DNA of 64,000 nt from Thiolapillus brandeum (GTDB lineage: Bacteria > Pseudomonadota > Gammaproteobacteria > Chromatiales > Chromatiaceae): NCBI RefSeq assembly GCF_000828615.1, contig NZ_AP012273.1, positions 62,001 to 126,000 on the forward strand, read 5' to 3'. The position numbers and the translations under genes were made by a program. The notes below the pieces were generated by a model. That model made no database searches. It saw nothing but the letters and a program-made list of their open reading frames with translations, and had not been told where the DNA came from. Below are positions 46,002 to 54,972 of this stretch, piece after piece (positions within the stretch are counted from its first letter, which is position 1; each line of letters begins with the position of its first letter).

Positions 46002-47894
46002 ATGGCTATTAGATTGTGGGTGCTTTTTTATTTATTTAGTGTGACTTTGGTTGCTCGAGGTGCTTTTTATTATGTGGATGCCACAAATGGTAGTGATTCA
46101 AATCCTGGAAACAGTCTGGATGCACCGTGGTTGACGCTGAATTATGCCATCAATCAATTGCAGGCTGGAGATACCCTGTATTTGCGGGCAGGTACTTTTT
46201 ATGAGTCGCAATTGATTTTCACGCAATCAGGAACCCGGCAAAACTGGATTACTATAAAGCCCTGGAACAATGAAGAGGTGATTATTGATGGTAGTCTAGC
46301 TGATTTTCGTGCTACAAATAATGATGCCTGGGAATTGTTGGATGACGATTTGCATATTTATCGCTCGATTGACACCTATGATATGCAAAGAGCTAATGGA
46401 TATTTAAGTGAAAATGATGGGCATTGGCGTTTGGTTACCTATGAGGATTTTTCTACTTTTAGCGCTGCAAATGAATACTACTCTGCAAATCCGCCCTATT
46501 ATTATGTTGGACCGGGCTTATTCTATAATTCATCTGAAAATAAAATTTATGTTCGTTTGCAATACAGTATCTATCAAGCATCACAAAATCTGCGGTTGCC
46601 AGTAGATAACAATCCCAATCATATTCCTTTATATATTTTTGATGATAATGAGGTTGTATTATTCAGTGATACTGCCAGTTATATACATTTTGAGAATATC
46701 AATTTACGCTATCAAAATAATGCGGTAGAAATAAAATCAGGAGCACATCATATAAAATTTTCTGGCGGAAGTATGATTGGTGGTCGTGATTTTGTTCTTG
46801 TTCGTGATTTGGCTCATGACATTGTTATTGAGAATGTCAATTTCAAAGGCTACATCCCGCCTTGGATAGCCCGTAGCGATGTCAAGCACCCAACCCCAGG
46901 CCGTCCGGCACATTTAATGCAATCAAGTGCTGTCAATATTTCAGATGGTGCTTATGATGTAGAGGTAAGTGGTTGCCATTTCGATCATTTTTTTGACGCT
47001 ATAGATGCGACAAAATCTGCCCATGATTTGTTTATACATGATAATCATTTCCATATAGTTAGAGATGATGTATTGCAGTTGGGTAGTGCTGCGTATAATG
47101 TTGAGATTGCCAATAATATTTTGACGGAAGTAACAGCAGGTTTTTCATGGAATGGCTCTGGTGCTCCTCCGGTTGGACAAATGGGAACGGTTTTTGTGCA
47201 CCACAATGTCATAGACACATCAGTTTTTTCACTGTATGGAAGGATGGATCCAAATAACGAGCTCGATGATAAAAATGATGGGCCAAATGGTGATGGAATG
47301 GCAACCGGTCGTGCTTTTGGAATGCATACCAAATCTTCCATAACCGCTGGAGCACCATGGAAAATCTATCATAATACGGTAGTGGTTTCCAAGGACGTGG
47401 ATAATCGCGGTACCGGAGCAGGTTATTATATTGATGCTTTCAATGCTGATTATCCACATGAGGTATATAATAATATATTCTGGCAAAAATGGGATTCGTA
47501 TATTGTTCGTGCCGCCAGAACTGAAGACGGCTCTCAAATATTTGATGGAAATTTATACTACCGATCATCAATAACCCATGATACTGCAAAATATTATCAT
47601 TATTACCAACAAGTAGGAGGTAGTTATCAGAATTTTCAAAATCTCAATGATTTTGTTGGTTCTGGTTATTGGTTGGCTACACAATCATACTATGCCAACG
47701 GGTGGGACAGTCAAAGCGTTGAGGAAAATCCAATGCTTGATAACGATTATAGGCCTGAAACAGCCAGTCCCGCGGCTTTTGGGGCTATTGATTTGTCATC
47801 AAAAAACTGGCCTGGATTAAAGGGTGAAACTTTTCGTGGAGCTCTGGCGCCTATCGACAATAATATTATTTTTATCAATGGCTTTGAGAATTAG
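46002..47894 (+). CDS. Secreted parallel beta-helix protein
   Basis: About 630 residues from ATG 46002: a signal-like N-terminus (LWVLFYLFSVTLVARGAF), then a DUF1565-type start (YYVDATNGSDSNPGNSLDAP) and right-handed beta-helix repeats (IVIENVNFKG, VEVSGCHFDHFFDAIDA, LFIHDNHFHIV, VEIANNILTEV). Such folds occur in polysaccharide lyases, hydrolases and adhesins; no catalytic residues are assigned. The C-terminus is NNIIFINGFEN, resembling the short IF..GFE ending shared by many secreted gammaproteobacterial proteins. GC is near 40%, far below the host, so it is recently acquired. The frame is open up to 45885. Confidence 0.82.
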   Translation: MAIRLWVLFYLFSVTLVARGAFYYVDATNGSDSNPGNSLDAPWLTLNYAINQLQAGDTLYLRAGTFYESQLIFTQSGTRQNWITIKPWNNEEVIIDGSLADFRATNNDAWELLDDDLHIYRSIDTYDMQRANGYLSENDGHWRLVTYEDFSTFSAANEYYSANPPYYYVGPGLFYNSSENKIYVRLQYSIYQASQNLRLPVDNNPNHIPLYIFDDNEVVLFSDTASYIHFENINLRYQNNAVEIKSGAHHIKFSGGSMIGGRDFVLVRDLAHDIVIENVNFKGYIPPWIARSDVKHPTPGRPAHLMQSSAVNISDGAYDVEVSGCHFDHFFDAIDATKSAHDLFIHDNHFHIVRDDVLQLGSAAYNVEIANNILTEVTAGFSWNGSGAPPVGQMGTVFVHHNVIDTSVFSLYGRMDPNNELDDKNDGPNGDGMATGRAFGMHTKSSITAGAPWKIYHNTVVVSKDVDNRGTGAGYYIDAFNADYPHEVYNNIFWQKWDSYIVRAARTEDGSQIFDGNLYYRSSITHDTAKYYHYYQQVGGSYQNFQNLNDFVGSGYWLATQSYYANGWDSQSVEENPMLDNDYRPETASPAAFGAIDLSSKNWPGLKGETFRGALAPIDNNIIFINGFEN

Positions 47895-47984
47895 GGTGCC
47901 GGGTTAATAACTTGCATCCCGCATCGGAAATGCCCGATAACTTTCTGCATCCCCACAGGAATGGGAGATCAGAACATGAGCCTC

Positions 47985-48009
47985 AATGAAAAACCCGGGC
48001 TGGCGGGTT
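47985..48009 (-). terminator. Intrinsic terminator after engB
   Basis: On the minus strand AACCCG (48009-48004), 6-nt loop, CGGGTT (47997-47992) followed by TTTCATTG. It lies 41 bp past the engB stop. The stem is short. Confidence 0.5.
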
Positions 48010-48049
48010 GGGTGAAGGTTGCGCAGGAAAGACCACCCGTATCCGGGGG

Positions 48050-48670
48050 TCAGTTATTTGATTGATTTTCCCGTTCAAGCCACTGATTGAGTACCTGATG
48101 GGCTTCACTGATGCCTCTGCGCTTCAAGGAAGAGAATAACTGTATACTGAATGTTCCCTGCATTGCCTGCAACGCTCCTTTTACCTTGTGATAGCTGGCG
48201 GACGCCGGACCTTTCTTGAGTTTGTCTGCCTTGGTGAGCAATACGTGTACCGGCAGGCCGATGTGTGCCGCCCATTCCAGCATCTGTATGTCGAAATCTT
48301 TCAGCGGGTGGCGGACATCCATCATCAGGATCAACCCGCGCAGGCATTGGCGCTTTTCCAAATAGGTAGCAAGGTTTCCTTGCCAGTCTTTTTTTATGCT
48401 GACCGAGACTTTGGCGTAGCCGTATCCCGGTAAATCCACCAGGCGACGCTGTGCGTCCAGTTCGAAAAAGTTGATCAGTTGAGTGCGGCCTGGAGTTTTG
48501 CTGGTCTTGGCCAGGCCCTTGTGATCACAAAGGGTATTGATGGCGGAGGATTTACCCGCGTTGGATCGTCCGGCGAAGGCTACTTCGTAGCCCTCATCCG
48601 GTGGGCACTGGTTGAATTTGGCGGCACTGGTGAGAAAGCGGGCCTGTCGGTAGAAGTTGTCGGTTTTCAT
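48050..48670 (-). CDS. engB: Ribosome biogenesis GTPase EngB/YsxC
   Basis: 206 residues. P-loop [12 protein letters not shown], switch region [21 protein letters not shown] and TKADKL are diagnostic of YihA/YsxC GTPases, which act in 50S subunit assembly. The ATG at 48670 ([12 protein letters not shown]) is chosen over a longer frame. It lies 13 bp after the GGDEF gene on the same strand. Confidence 0.95.
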   Translation of the reverse strand: MKTDNFYRQARFLTSAAKFNQCPPDEGYEVAFAGRSNAGKSSAINTLCDHKGLAKTSKTPGRTQLINFFELDAQRRLVDLPGYGYAKVSVSIKKDWQGNLATYLEKRQCLRGLILMMDVRHPLKDFDIQMLEWAAHIGLPVHVLLTKADKLKKGPASASYHKVKGALQAMQGTFSIQLFSSLKRRGISEAHQVLNQWLERENQSNN

Positions 48671-48683
48671 GGTGGCGGGGAGA

Positions 48684-50510
48684 TCATGTGGCGATAAGTA
48701 TCTGGTTGCGGCCATTGTTCTTGGCTTCATAAAGGGCATTGTCTGCGCGACGCAAGGGGTCTTCCATACACAGGTCATCGGCATGAAGTTCCGTGATGCC
48801 GACGCTGAATGTCAATGAGTCTGATGGGTTGATGCCTGTTATGTTGTTGTTCGCATACCGGCTGGCCAGGCGTTTCAGGATATTGCGTGCTTCGCCGGCT
48901 TCAGCATGTGGAAATATAAACAGCCATTCTTCTCCACCGACACGCCCAATGAGATCCTGGCTCCGAATGGTCGCCTTGGCGGCATTGGCAAAGTATTTCA
49001 ACACCTTGTCACCTGTATCATGGCCGTATTTGTCATTGATGTGCTTGAAATGATCAAGATCCACCATGGCAATACTCAAGGGATGCTGATAGCGTTTGGC
49101 GCGTTCCATCTCCTCACGCAGACGGCTGGTGATTTGGCGTCTGTTGGCTGCGCCCGTAAGGTCGTCCTGTAAGGCCAGTAGCGCCATTTTGCGCTTTAGT
49201 CTGTTTTCGTATGCGTAGGCAGCAGTAATGATCAGAATGATGATAATCGCCGCACCGGTGATGATCCTGGAGCGTTCGGATTGTCTGGCGGAAGCTTGTT
49301 TCAACAATCGGTTTTCAGAATCCTTGAGTGCAAAATCAAAGCGTGCCTGTAGCAGGCTTAGTTGTTTTTGCTGTGTTTTTTTCCGCGTACCTTGTTCCAG
49401 GCTCTCTTCTTTTTTGAGTAATTCATAGGCCTTCTGATAGTCATGACGGGCGGCGGCCAGTTCTGATTGACTTTTCAGCAGTTTGATATGCAGTGACGGC
49501 ATTTTCAAAGTCTCAAGAAATGTTGCCGCTTGTTGCAGATGTCGTTCTGCCTTCTCCAGGTATCCCAATTGTCGCTCGGTGTCTGCCAACAACAATAACA
49601 GGTTGGTTTGAGAGACCGGCAAATTCAATTCATCGAACAGGTCAATCGCTTTCTCCAACAGTGGAACCGCTTGCTTCAATCGATCCTGTGCCAGGAGGAG
49701 TTTGGCATATCCTCCGACAAGCATGGCCATGCCTTGTTTATCATGAATTTGCTCTGTTAATGCCTGAGTCTCTGAAAATAGTTTTTTCGCTTGGGCGTAT
49801 TGCCCCAGATCCAGATAACAACTTGCGATATTGTACTTGGTAACGGTGATCGCACGCAGATCATCCGGATCCGTGATAAGCAGAGATTTTTTCAGTAAAG
49901 CGATGGCATTCTTGTGGTTACCGGTGCTCATGTAGGACATGGCAATTTCGTTGTAAAGATCACCGAGCAAGCTGATATCCAGGTCGGGGATGGTTTCCAT
50001 GATTTGTTGTGCCACCAATAAATCCTTGAGGGCAACGGCATGGAGTTCCTGATTCATAAGAACCTGTCCGCGGGTGGCAAGGGCTTCGCTCAGAAGTAAA
50101 TCGTCATCCAGGATTTTTGCCAGGGAAATTGCCGGGTTGATGGATTCCAATGCCTTAATATCCTGTCCTCGAATGGTCAGCAATTGGGCGTTATAGATCA
50201 GGAAACTGGCAAGCTGATTGTCGAGGTTGGATTGTTTGGCCAAAGTGAGGCCCTGCTGGATTTTTTCGCCGGCCTGGTCGAAATCGCCCAGATTCAAGGC
50301 GCTCATAACAATCAGCGCCAGCGCCCTGAGTTGTTCTTCAGCATTGCCCTGTTTGGTCGCCTGTGCCAGTAACGGCGTAGCCTGTTGGAGGACCTTGTCA
50401 GGGGCGCTGCCGATTTGTTTCTCCAAAGTGTCATAGAGGTCGCTATTGGCATACGCCCAGGGGGGGCTACTGAACAGTAGGAGCAGGATCAGGAGTCCGG
50501 GGCAGCGCAT
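48684..50510 (-). CDS. TPR-GGDEF membrane diguanylate cyclase
   Basis: 608 residues. A signal peptide ([16 protein letters not shown]), periplasmic TPR repeats (about 20-410), a membrane helix ([18 protein letters not shown]) and a cytoplasmic GGDEF domain (about 450-608). The [10 protein letters not shown] and [18 protein letters not shown] motifs are intact. The active-site signature is GGEEW (525-529) instead of GGEEF. Probably makes c-di-GMP in response to a periplasmic or membrane signal read by the TPRs. It follows moaC by 1 bp. Confidence 0.9.
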   Translation of the reverse strand: MRCPGLLILLLLFSSPPWAYANSDLYDTLEKQIGSAPDKVLQQATPLLAQATKQGNAEEQLRALALIVMSALNLGDFDQAGEKIQQGLTLAKQSNLDNQLASFLIYNAQLLTIRGQDIKALESINPAISLAKILDDDLLLSEALATRGQVLMNQELHAVALKDLLVAQQIMETIPDLDISLLGDLYNEIAMSYMSTGNHKNAIALLKKSLLITDPDDLRAITVTKYNIASCYLDLGQYAQAKKLFSETQALTEQIHDKQGMAMLVGGYAKLLLAQDRLKQAVPLLEKAIDLFDELNLPVSQTNLLLLLADTERQLGYLEKAERHLQQAATFLETLKMPSLHIKLLKSQSELAAARHDYQKAYELLKKEESLEQGTRKKTQQKQLSLLQARFDFALKDSENRLLKQASARQSERSRIITGAAIIIILIITAAYAYENRLKRKMALLALQDDLTGAANRRQITSRLREEMERAKRYQHPLSIAMVDLDHFKHINDKYGHDTGDKVLKYFANAAKATIRSQDLIGRVGGEEWLFIFPHAEAGEARNILKRLASRYANNNITGINPSDSLTFSVGITELHADDLCMEDPLRRADNALYEAKNNGRNQILIAT

Positions 50511-50511
50511 G

Positions 50512-51012
50512 CTAGGCTGATGGTGCCTCAGAATGTGTGCTGCGTTCCCAAACACCGGATTTTCCGCCGGCCTTTTTTTCCAGTTGCACTTTACTGATGA
50601 CCATGCCCCGGTCAACGGCTTTGCACATGTCATAAATAGTGAGCAGGGCGACCTGAGTGGCGCACAGGGCTTCCATCTCCACCCCGGTCTGGCCCCGGGT
50701 TTCCACCTGGGCCCGGCAATGGATGCGGTTGTTGTCCCTGTCGATATGGAAGTCGATGGCGATGCGGGTCAGAGCCAGGGGGTGACAAAGGGGAATCAGG
50801 TCCGGCGTCTTCTTGGCGGCCATGATGCCGGCGATGCGGGCGATGCCCAGGACGTCGCCCTTCTTGTGGCCGCCTTCCTCGATGAGCTTCAGGGTGGCCG
50901 GCTCCATGCGGATATACCCGCTGGTGACAGCGATACGGTGAGTGTAGTCCTTGGCGCCCACGTCCACCATGTGGGCCTGGCCTTGTGCGTCGAAATGGGT
51001 AAGTTTGCTCAT
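50512..51012 (-). CDS. moaC: Cyclic pyranopterin monophosphate synthase
   Basis: 166 residues of molybdenum-cofactor biosynthesis. [49 protein letters not shown] and the catalytic-region [11 protein letters not shown] are present. Start ATG 51012. It overlaps the YfcE-like gene by ATGA. No other moa gene is in the window. Confidence 0.95.
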   Translation of the reverse strand: MSKLTHFDAQGQAHMVDVGAKDYTHRIAVTSGYIRMEPATLKLIEEGGHKKGDVLGIARIAGIMAAKKTPDLIPLCHPLALTRIAIDFHIDRDNNRIHCRAQVETRGQTGVEMEALCATQVALLTIYDMCKAVDRGMVISKVQLEKKAGGKSGVWERSTHSEAPSA

Positions 51013-51554
51013 GCTTCTCTGGCCTGGTCGAATTCGATGGATTTGGATACCTCGTGAACCTCGAAGGTCATGGCGTCGAGGTCGCCCAGCACCCAGGTGG
51101 CCGTGGGCTTGCCGACGCCGCCTACGGTGCCGGGGTTGACCAGGGCTGTCTGTTCGCCATGGACATTGGGCAGCCATTCGATGTCCACCTTGTGGCTGTG
51201 GCCGCAGCACACCAGATCCCAGTCGCCGGTGGCGGCCATGGCCCTGGCGTAGTGCGGATAATGCACCAGGAAAATGCGCCGTCCACCCAGTTCGATGCCT
51301 GCGTCCATGCCATGATAGCGCAACACGCCTCCGGGCTTGTGACTGAGGCGGGTGAGGGCGTACAGGTCGCCGGTATTGTTGCCGTGAATGACATGAACCG
51401 GCAGGCCAAATGCTTCCAGGCAGCCCAAAGTGCTCGGTGCTACCACGTCGCCGCAGTGCACCACGGCTTCGGCACCCAGAGCTTTGGCATCTTTGACCGC
51501 CGCTTCGAGAAGGGGAATATGGTCGTGACTGTCGGACAGGATACAGATCTTCAT
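51009..51554 (-). CDS. YfcE/MJ0936-type metallophosphoesterase
   Basis: 181 residues of compact calcineurin-like fold: [40 protein letters not shown] and NPGTVGG carry the metal ligands. Family members are phosphodiesterases with broad in-vitro activity. Coupled to ppa upstream (single-base overlap) and moaC downstream. Confidence 0.9.
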   Translation of the reverse strand: MKICILSDSHDHIPLLEAAVKDAKALGAEAVVHCGDVVAPSTLGCLEAFGLPVHVIHGNNTGDLYALTRLSHKPGGVLRYHGMDAGIELGGRRIFLVHYPHYARAMAATGDWDLVCCGHSHKVDIEWLPNVHGEQTALVNPGTVGGVGKPTATWVLGDLDAMTFEVHEVSKSIEFDQAREA

Positions 51555-52102
51555 CAGAAATGCGGTTTTTCCGGGGCTTTTTCATACATGGCGACGGAAT
51601 TGGTGATTTCCCTGCGGGCAGCGTCGGCATTCTCCCAGCCCTGTACGCGCACCCACTTGCCTTCATCCAGATCCTTGTAATGCTCGAAGAAATGGGCCAT
51701 GCGTTCCATGAGTTCCCTGGGCATGTCATCGACATCCTTGACATGAGACCAGCGGTCGGTGATGTCATCGGTGGGGACGGCCACCACCTTGGCATCGTCA
51801 CCGGACTCATCGGTCATGATGAGTACGGCCACCGGGCGGCAGCGGATCACTGAACCGGGAATCAACGGGAAAGCGGTGGGCACCAGCACGTCACAGGGGT
51901 CACCGTCGTCGGACAGGGTATGGGGAATATAGCCGTAGTTCACGGGATAGCGCATGGCGGTGCGCAGGATGCGATCCACGAACATGGCGCCGGATTCCTT
52001 GTCCACTTCGTACTTGACGGGTTCGGCATTGGCCGGAATTTCGATGATGACATTGATTTCATCAGGGACATTGTTGCCCCGGGTTACGCGGTCAAGATTC
52101 AT
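51554..52102 (-). CDS. ppa: Inorganic pyrophosphatase (family I)
   Basis: 182 residues. [40 protein letters not shown] (the Asp cluster binding Mg2+) and the later DDITDRW match soluble family I enzymes. Hydrolyses PPi to drive biosynthesis. First gene of the run ppa-yfcE-moaC-GGDEF-engB. The presence of a PPi-dependent phosphofructokinase nearby makes PPi turnover a theme of this locus. Confidence 0.95.
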   Translation of the reverse strand: MNLDRVTRGNNVPDEINVIIEIPANAEPVKYEVDKESGAMFVDRILRTAMRYPVNYGYIPHTLSDDGDPCDVLVPTAFPLIPGSVIRCRPVAVLIMTDESGDDAKVVAVPTDDITDRWSHVKDVDDMPRELMERMAHFFEHYKDLDEGKWVRVQGWENADAARREITNSVAMYEKAPEKPHF

Positions 52103-52162
52103 TGGGTCTCACTCCATAGCTGTTCTTGAAATGTATTTTGGGTGCTTTCCTCACAGAAAGCA

Positions 52163-52187
52163 AAAAGCCGGCCCGCAGGCCGGCTCA
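52163..52187 (-). terminator. Intrinsic terminator after the peroxiredoxin gene
   Basis: On the minus strand AGCCGGCC-TGCG-GGCCGGCT followed by TTTTTGC: an 8-bp perfect GC-rich stem with T run, 20 bp beyond the ahpC-type stop. It also separates this gene from ppa. Confidence 0.85.
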
Positions 52188-52206
52188 ACGCAGGTTTCAA
52201 GTCAGC

Positions 52207-52812
52207 TCAGAGCTCTTCTGCGTGCTTGGACAAATAGTTGGCTACGCCATCCGGAGTATCCTTCATGCCTTCGTCGCCTTCCTTCCAGCCCGCCGGGCAG
52301 ACTTCGCCGTGAGTCTCGTGGAATTGCAGGGCGTCGATCATGCGGATCATCTCGTCGATGTTGCGCCCCAGGGGCAGGTCGTTGACCACCTGGTGACGTA
52401 CCATGCCTTCCTTGTCGATGAGGAAGGAGCCGCGGAAGGCGACTGCGCCGTCCGGGGTTTCCACGTCATAGGCTTTGCAGATGCCGTGGGTCATATCGGC
52501 AATCAGGGGGTAGCGCACCGGGCCGATTCCGCCTTCGTTGACGGGAGTGTTGCGCCAGGCGTTGTGAGTGAAGTGGGAATCGATGGAGACGCCGATCACT
52601 TCCACGTTGCGCTTGGTGAATTCATCCAGGCGATGATCGAAGGCGATCAGCTCGGAAGGGCAGACGAAGGTGAAGTCCAGGGGATAGAAGAAAATCACCG
52701 CGTACTTGTCCTTGGTGTGAGTCTTCAGGTTGAAATCATCGACGATGCTGCCATCGCCCAGAACCGCAGGTGCGGTAAAGTCGGGTGCCTCGCGGCCTAC
52801 CAGTACTGACAT
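52207..52812 (-). CDS. 2-Cys peroxiredoxin (AhpC/Prx1 type)
   Basis: 201 residues. Peroxidatic Cys51 in DFTFVCPSE, resolving Cys172 in HGEVCPAGW, GGIGPVRYPLIAD (the GGLG motif tied to over-oxidation sensitivity) and a C-terminal YLSKHAEEL tail. Reduces hydrogen and organic peroxides. No ahpF is adjacent, so a thioredoxin or glutathione route probably recycles it. Confidence 0.94.
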   Translation of the reverse strand: MSVLVGREAPDFTAPAVLGDGSIVDDFNLKTHTKDKYAVIFFYPLDFTFVCPSELIAFDHRLDEFTKRNVEVIGVSIDSHFTHNAWRNTPVNEGGIGPVRYPLIADMTHGICKAYDVETPDGAVAFRGSFLIDKEGMVRHQVVNDLPLGRNIDEMIRMIDALQFHETHGEVCPAGWKEGDEGMKDTPDGVANYLSKHAEEL

Positions 52813-52846
52813 AATGTTCTCCTTAGAATTGATTGTGATTGGTTTT

Positions 52847-53047
52847 TTATCTGAGGCTGGAAAAATCAGTTCCAGGCTTCAGGTCGAACCGGTTCTCCAG
52901 ACCCAGCTCCCGGATGAGCTGATCCACGGCGCCCTGGCCATGCATCTTCTGCACTTCAGCCAGAATCATGCGTACGGAATTTCGGTTGTAGCCGCTCCTG
53001 AATTGCAGCTGCACCCCGATCAATTCCCGGGCCCGGTTCAGATTCAT
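52847..53047 (-). CDS. Small conserved hypothetical protein
   Basis: 66 residues (MNLNRARELIGVQLQFRSGY...). Helical, ending in LGLENRFDLKPGTDFSSL. I have the impression of a conserved gammaproteobacterial family near PPi-phosphofructokinase genes, but no function is known. It lies 34 bp upstream of the peroxiredoxin and downstream of the PPi-PFK gene on the same strand. Confidence 0.75.
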   Translation of the reverse strand: MNLNRARELIGVQLQFRSGYNRNSVRMILAEVQKMHGQGAVDQLIRELGLENRFDLKPGTDFSSLR

Positions 53048-53058
53048 GTCTTAGTGAG

Positions 53059-53087
53059 CGCCCGCCCCTCAAAAGGAAGGGCGGGCG
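53059..53087. terminator. GC-rich hairpin between PPi-PFK and the small conserved gene
   Basis: CGCCCGCCC (53059-53067) pairs with GGGCGGGCG (53079-53087), 9 bp with an 11-nt loop. No T run follows on either strand, so it may act as an mRNA stabiliser or partial terminator. Confidence 0.4.
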
Positions 53088-53094
53088 GCCTTGA

Positions 53095-54351
53095 TCAGAC
53101 TTCGAAATCAGCCAGCTTGCGGGGAACCGCAATGCCTTTCATGGTGACATAACGGGGCATGCCGTTGTCATCATACTCGGGATAGGCTTCTCCCTGGATC
53201 AGGGGATAGAGGTATTCCTTGCAGCCGTCGGTGATGCCGAAACCGTCTTCGCTGATGTATTCCATGGGCATCATCTTTTCCACGTTGGCCACTTCGGACA
53301 GGGGGGCCATGCCAATGCTCCACTTGTACGGAGAAGAGGACTCGCGCACCACGCTGGGCATGATGGAGTTGTGCCCTTCCAGAGCCATGTTCACGGCGGC
53401 TTCGCCCAGGGCATAGGCCTGCTCCACGTCGGATTTCGATGCCAGATGGCGGGCGGCGCGCTGCAGGTAGTCGGCTACGGCCCAGTGGAACTTGTAGCCC
53501 AGGGCATCCTTGATGATGTTGGCGACAACAGGTGCGGCGCCACCCAGTTGGGCATGACCGAAGTCGTCACGGGTACCCTGCTCGGCAAGGAATTTGCCGT
53601 CGGGCCAGTGGCAGCCTTCGGAGACCACCACGGTGCAGTAACCGAATTCCTTGACCTTGGCATCCACGGCGGCCAGGAACTTGGCCTGGTCGAACTCCAC
53701 TTCCGGGAACAGGGTGACTACGGGAATGCCGTAATCTTCCACCAGGGCGCCGGCAGCCGCGATCCAGCCTGCGTGACGGCCCATGACCTCGATGACGAAA
53801 ATCTTGGTGGAGGTTTTTGCCATGGAGCGCACGTCATAGCTGGCTTCCAGGGTGGAAACCGCAATGTACTTGGCTACAGAGCCGAAACCCGGGCAGTTGT
53901 CGGTGATGGGCAGGTCGTTGTCCACGGTCTTGGGCACGTGAATGGCCTGCACCGGGAAACCCATCTTTTCAGAAAGCTGGGAAACCTTGAAACAGGTGTC
54001 TGCGGAGTCGCCGCCACCGTTGTAGAAGAAATAGCCGATGTTGTGGGCTTTGAATACCTCGATGAGGCGCTCGTATTCGCGCTTGTTGTCTTCCAGGCTC
54101 TTGAGTTTGTAGCGGCAGGAACCAAAGGCGCCCGATGGAGTGGTCTTCAGGGCAGCGATGTCTTCGGCAGATTCCTGGTTGGTATCGATGAGATCCTCGG
54201 TCAGGGCACCGATAATGCCGTTGCGGCCGGCGTACACGTTGGCGATCTTGTCGCTGTGCTTGCGGGCGGTTTCGATCACGCCACAGGCGGATGCGTTGAT
54301 AACGGCGGTCACACCACCGGATTGTGCGTAGAAAGCATTCTTTGCTGTCAT
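53095..54351 (-). CDS. Pyrophosphate-dependent 6-phosphofructokinase
   Basis: 418 residues. The donor-site signature GGGDSADT and PKTVDNDLPITD (Lys instead of the Gly of ATP enzymes) mark PPi specificity; EVMGRHAGWIAA is the sugar-phosphate site. Catalyses the reversible PPi-driven phosphorylation of fructose 6-phosphate, and in autotrophic methylotrophs and sulfur oxidisers may also act on sedoheptulose 7-phosphate. The start at 54351 fits the family. Confidence 0.94.
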   Translation of the reverse strand: MTAKNAFYAQSGGVTAVINASACGVIETARKHSDKIANVYAGRNGIIGALTEDLIDTNQESAEDIAALKTTPSGAFGSCRYKLKSLEDNKREYERLIEVFKAHNIGYFFYNGGGDSADTCFKVSQLSEKMGFPVQAIHVPKTVDNDLPITDNCPGFGSVAKYIAVSTLEASYDVRSMAKTSTKIFVIEVMGRHAGWIAAAGALVEDYGIPVVTLFPEVEFDQAKFLAAVDAKVKEFGYCTVVVSEGCHWPDGKFLAEQGTRDDFGHAQLGGAAPVVANIIKDALGYKFHWAVADYLQRAARHLASKSDVEQAYALGEAAVNMALEGHNSIMPSVVRESSSPYKWSIGMAPLSEVANVEKMMPMEYISEDGFGITDGCKEYLYPLIQGEAYPEYDDNGMPRYVTMKGIAVPRKLADFEV

Positions 54352-54410
54352 GATAACTCCCTCATTAGCTTAGGATTTTAGATGTATGTTTGGGATTTTG
54401 TGTCCAGGCC

Positions 54411-54755
54411 TCAAATTTTACCTTGCTCCTTGGCCTGGTGATCTGCCTGGGTCTGCAACAGGGATACGATGCATTCACTCAGATCGTCATATTCGTGTAT
54501 CCCGGTGCCGTACTGCTGGTAGCCATGGTAGAAAAACTGGCAGCGGTAGCGCCGGTCGCCGGATTTGAAAATCACGAAGTTGCAGTTGTCCTTTTCCCAG
54601 AAAACCACGGGGCAGGTGCTCAGATCCCGATCAGCGGGAGAGAGGCGTATCTCGGCGTCGGCGTATTCAAAGGGTATGTCTTCCCCGTAGCGTTCCTTGA
54701 GTGTGGTCCTGATGATCCATTCTTCGCTTTTACCGTAGTCGGGAATTGATGCCAT
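54411..54755 (-). CDS. Hypothetical protein
   Basis: 114 residues, no signal peptide or membrane segment, acidic to neutral, mixed alpha/beta (DIPFEYADAEIRLSPADRDL, CNFVIFKSGDRRYRCQFFYH). No family recognised. Coding is credible because the frame is clean, with normal GC at third positions. It lies upstream of PPi-PFK by 59 bp and could be in the same unit. Confidence 0.7.
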   Translation of the reverse strand: MASIPDYGKSEEWIIRTTLKERYGEDIPFEYADAEIRLSPADRDLSTCPVVFWEKDNCNFVIFKSGDRRYRCQFFYHGYQQYGTGIHEYDDLSECIVSLLQTQADHQAKEQGKI

Positions 54756-54972
54756 GATGCTTCGATAACCTGCTGATATACCTTTTTGCGTGAAAAAAAT
54801 CGCAGAAAATCAGGGGCTTTGGTGGTTCCCTGGTTGACATTGTCGGCCAACTGCGATTAGCTATGTATCAAAATGGTTGTTGGTCTGGATAATCTCGCCA
54901 ATTATAAAGGAAAAACCGGAGGCGGGATATATTCGGTCCCACGTTGATCTGCTCAATAAGGACAATGCGCGC

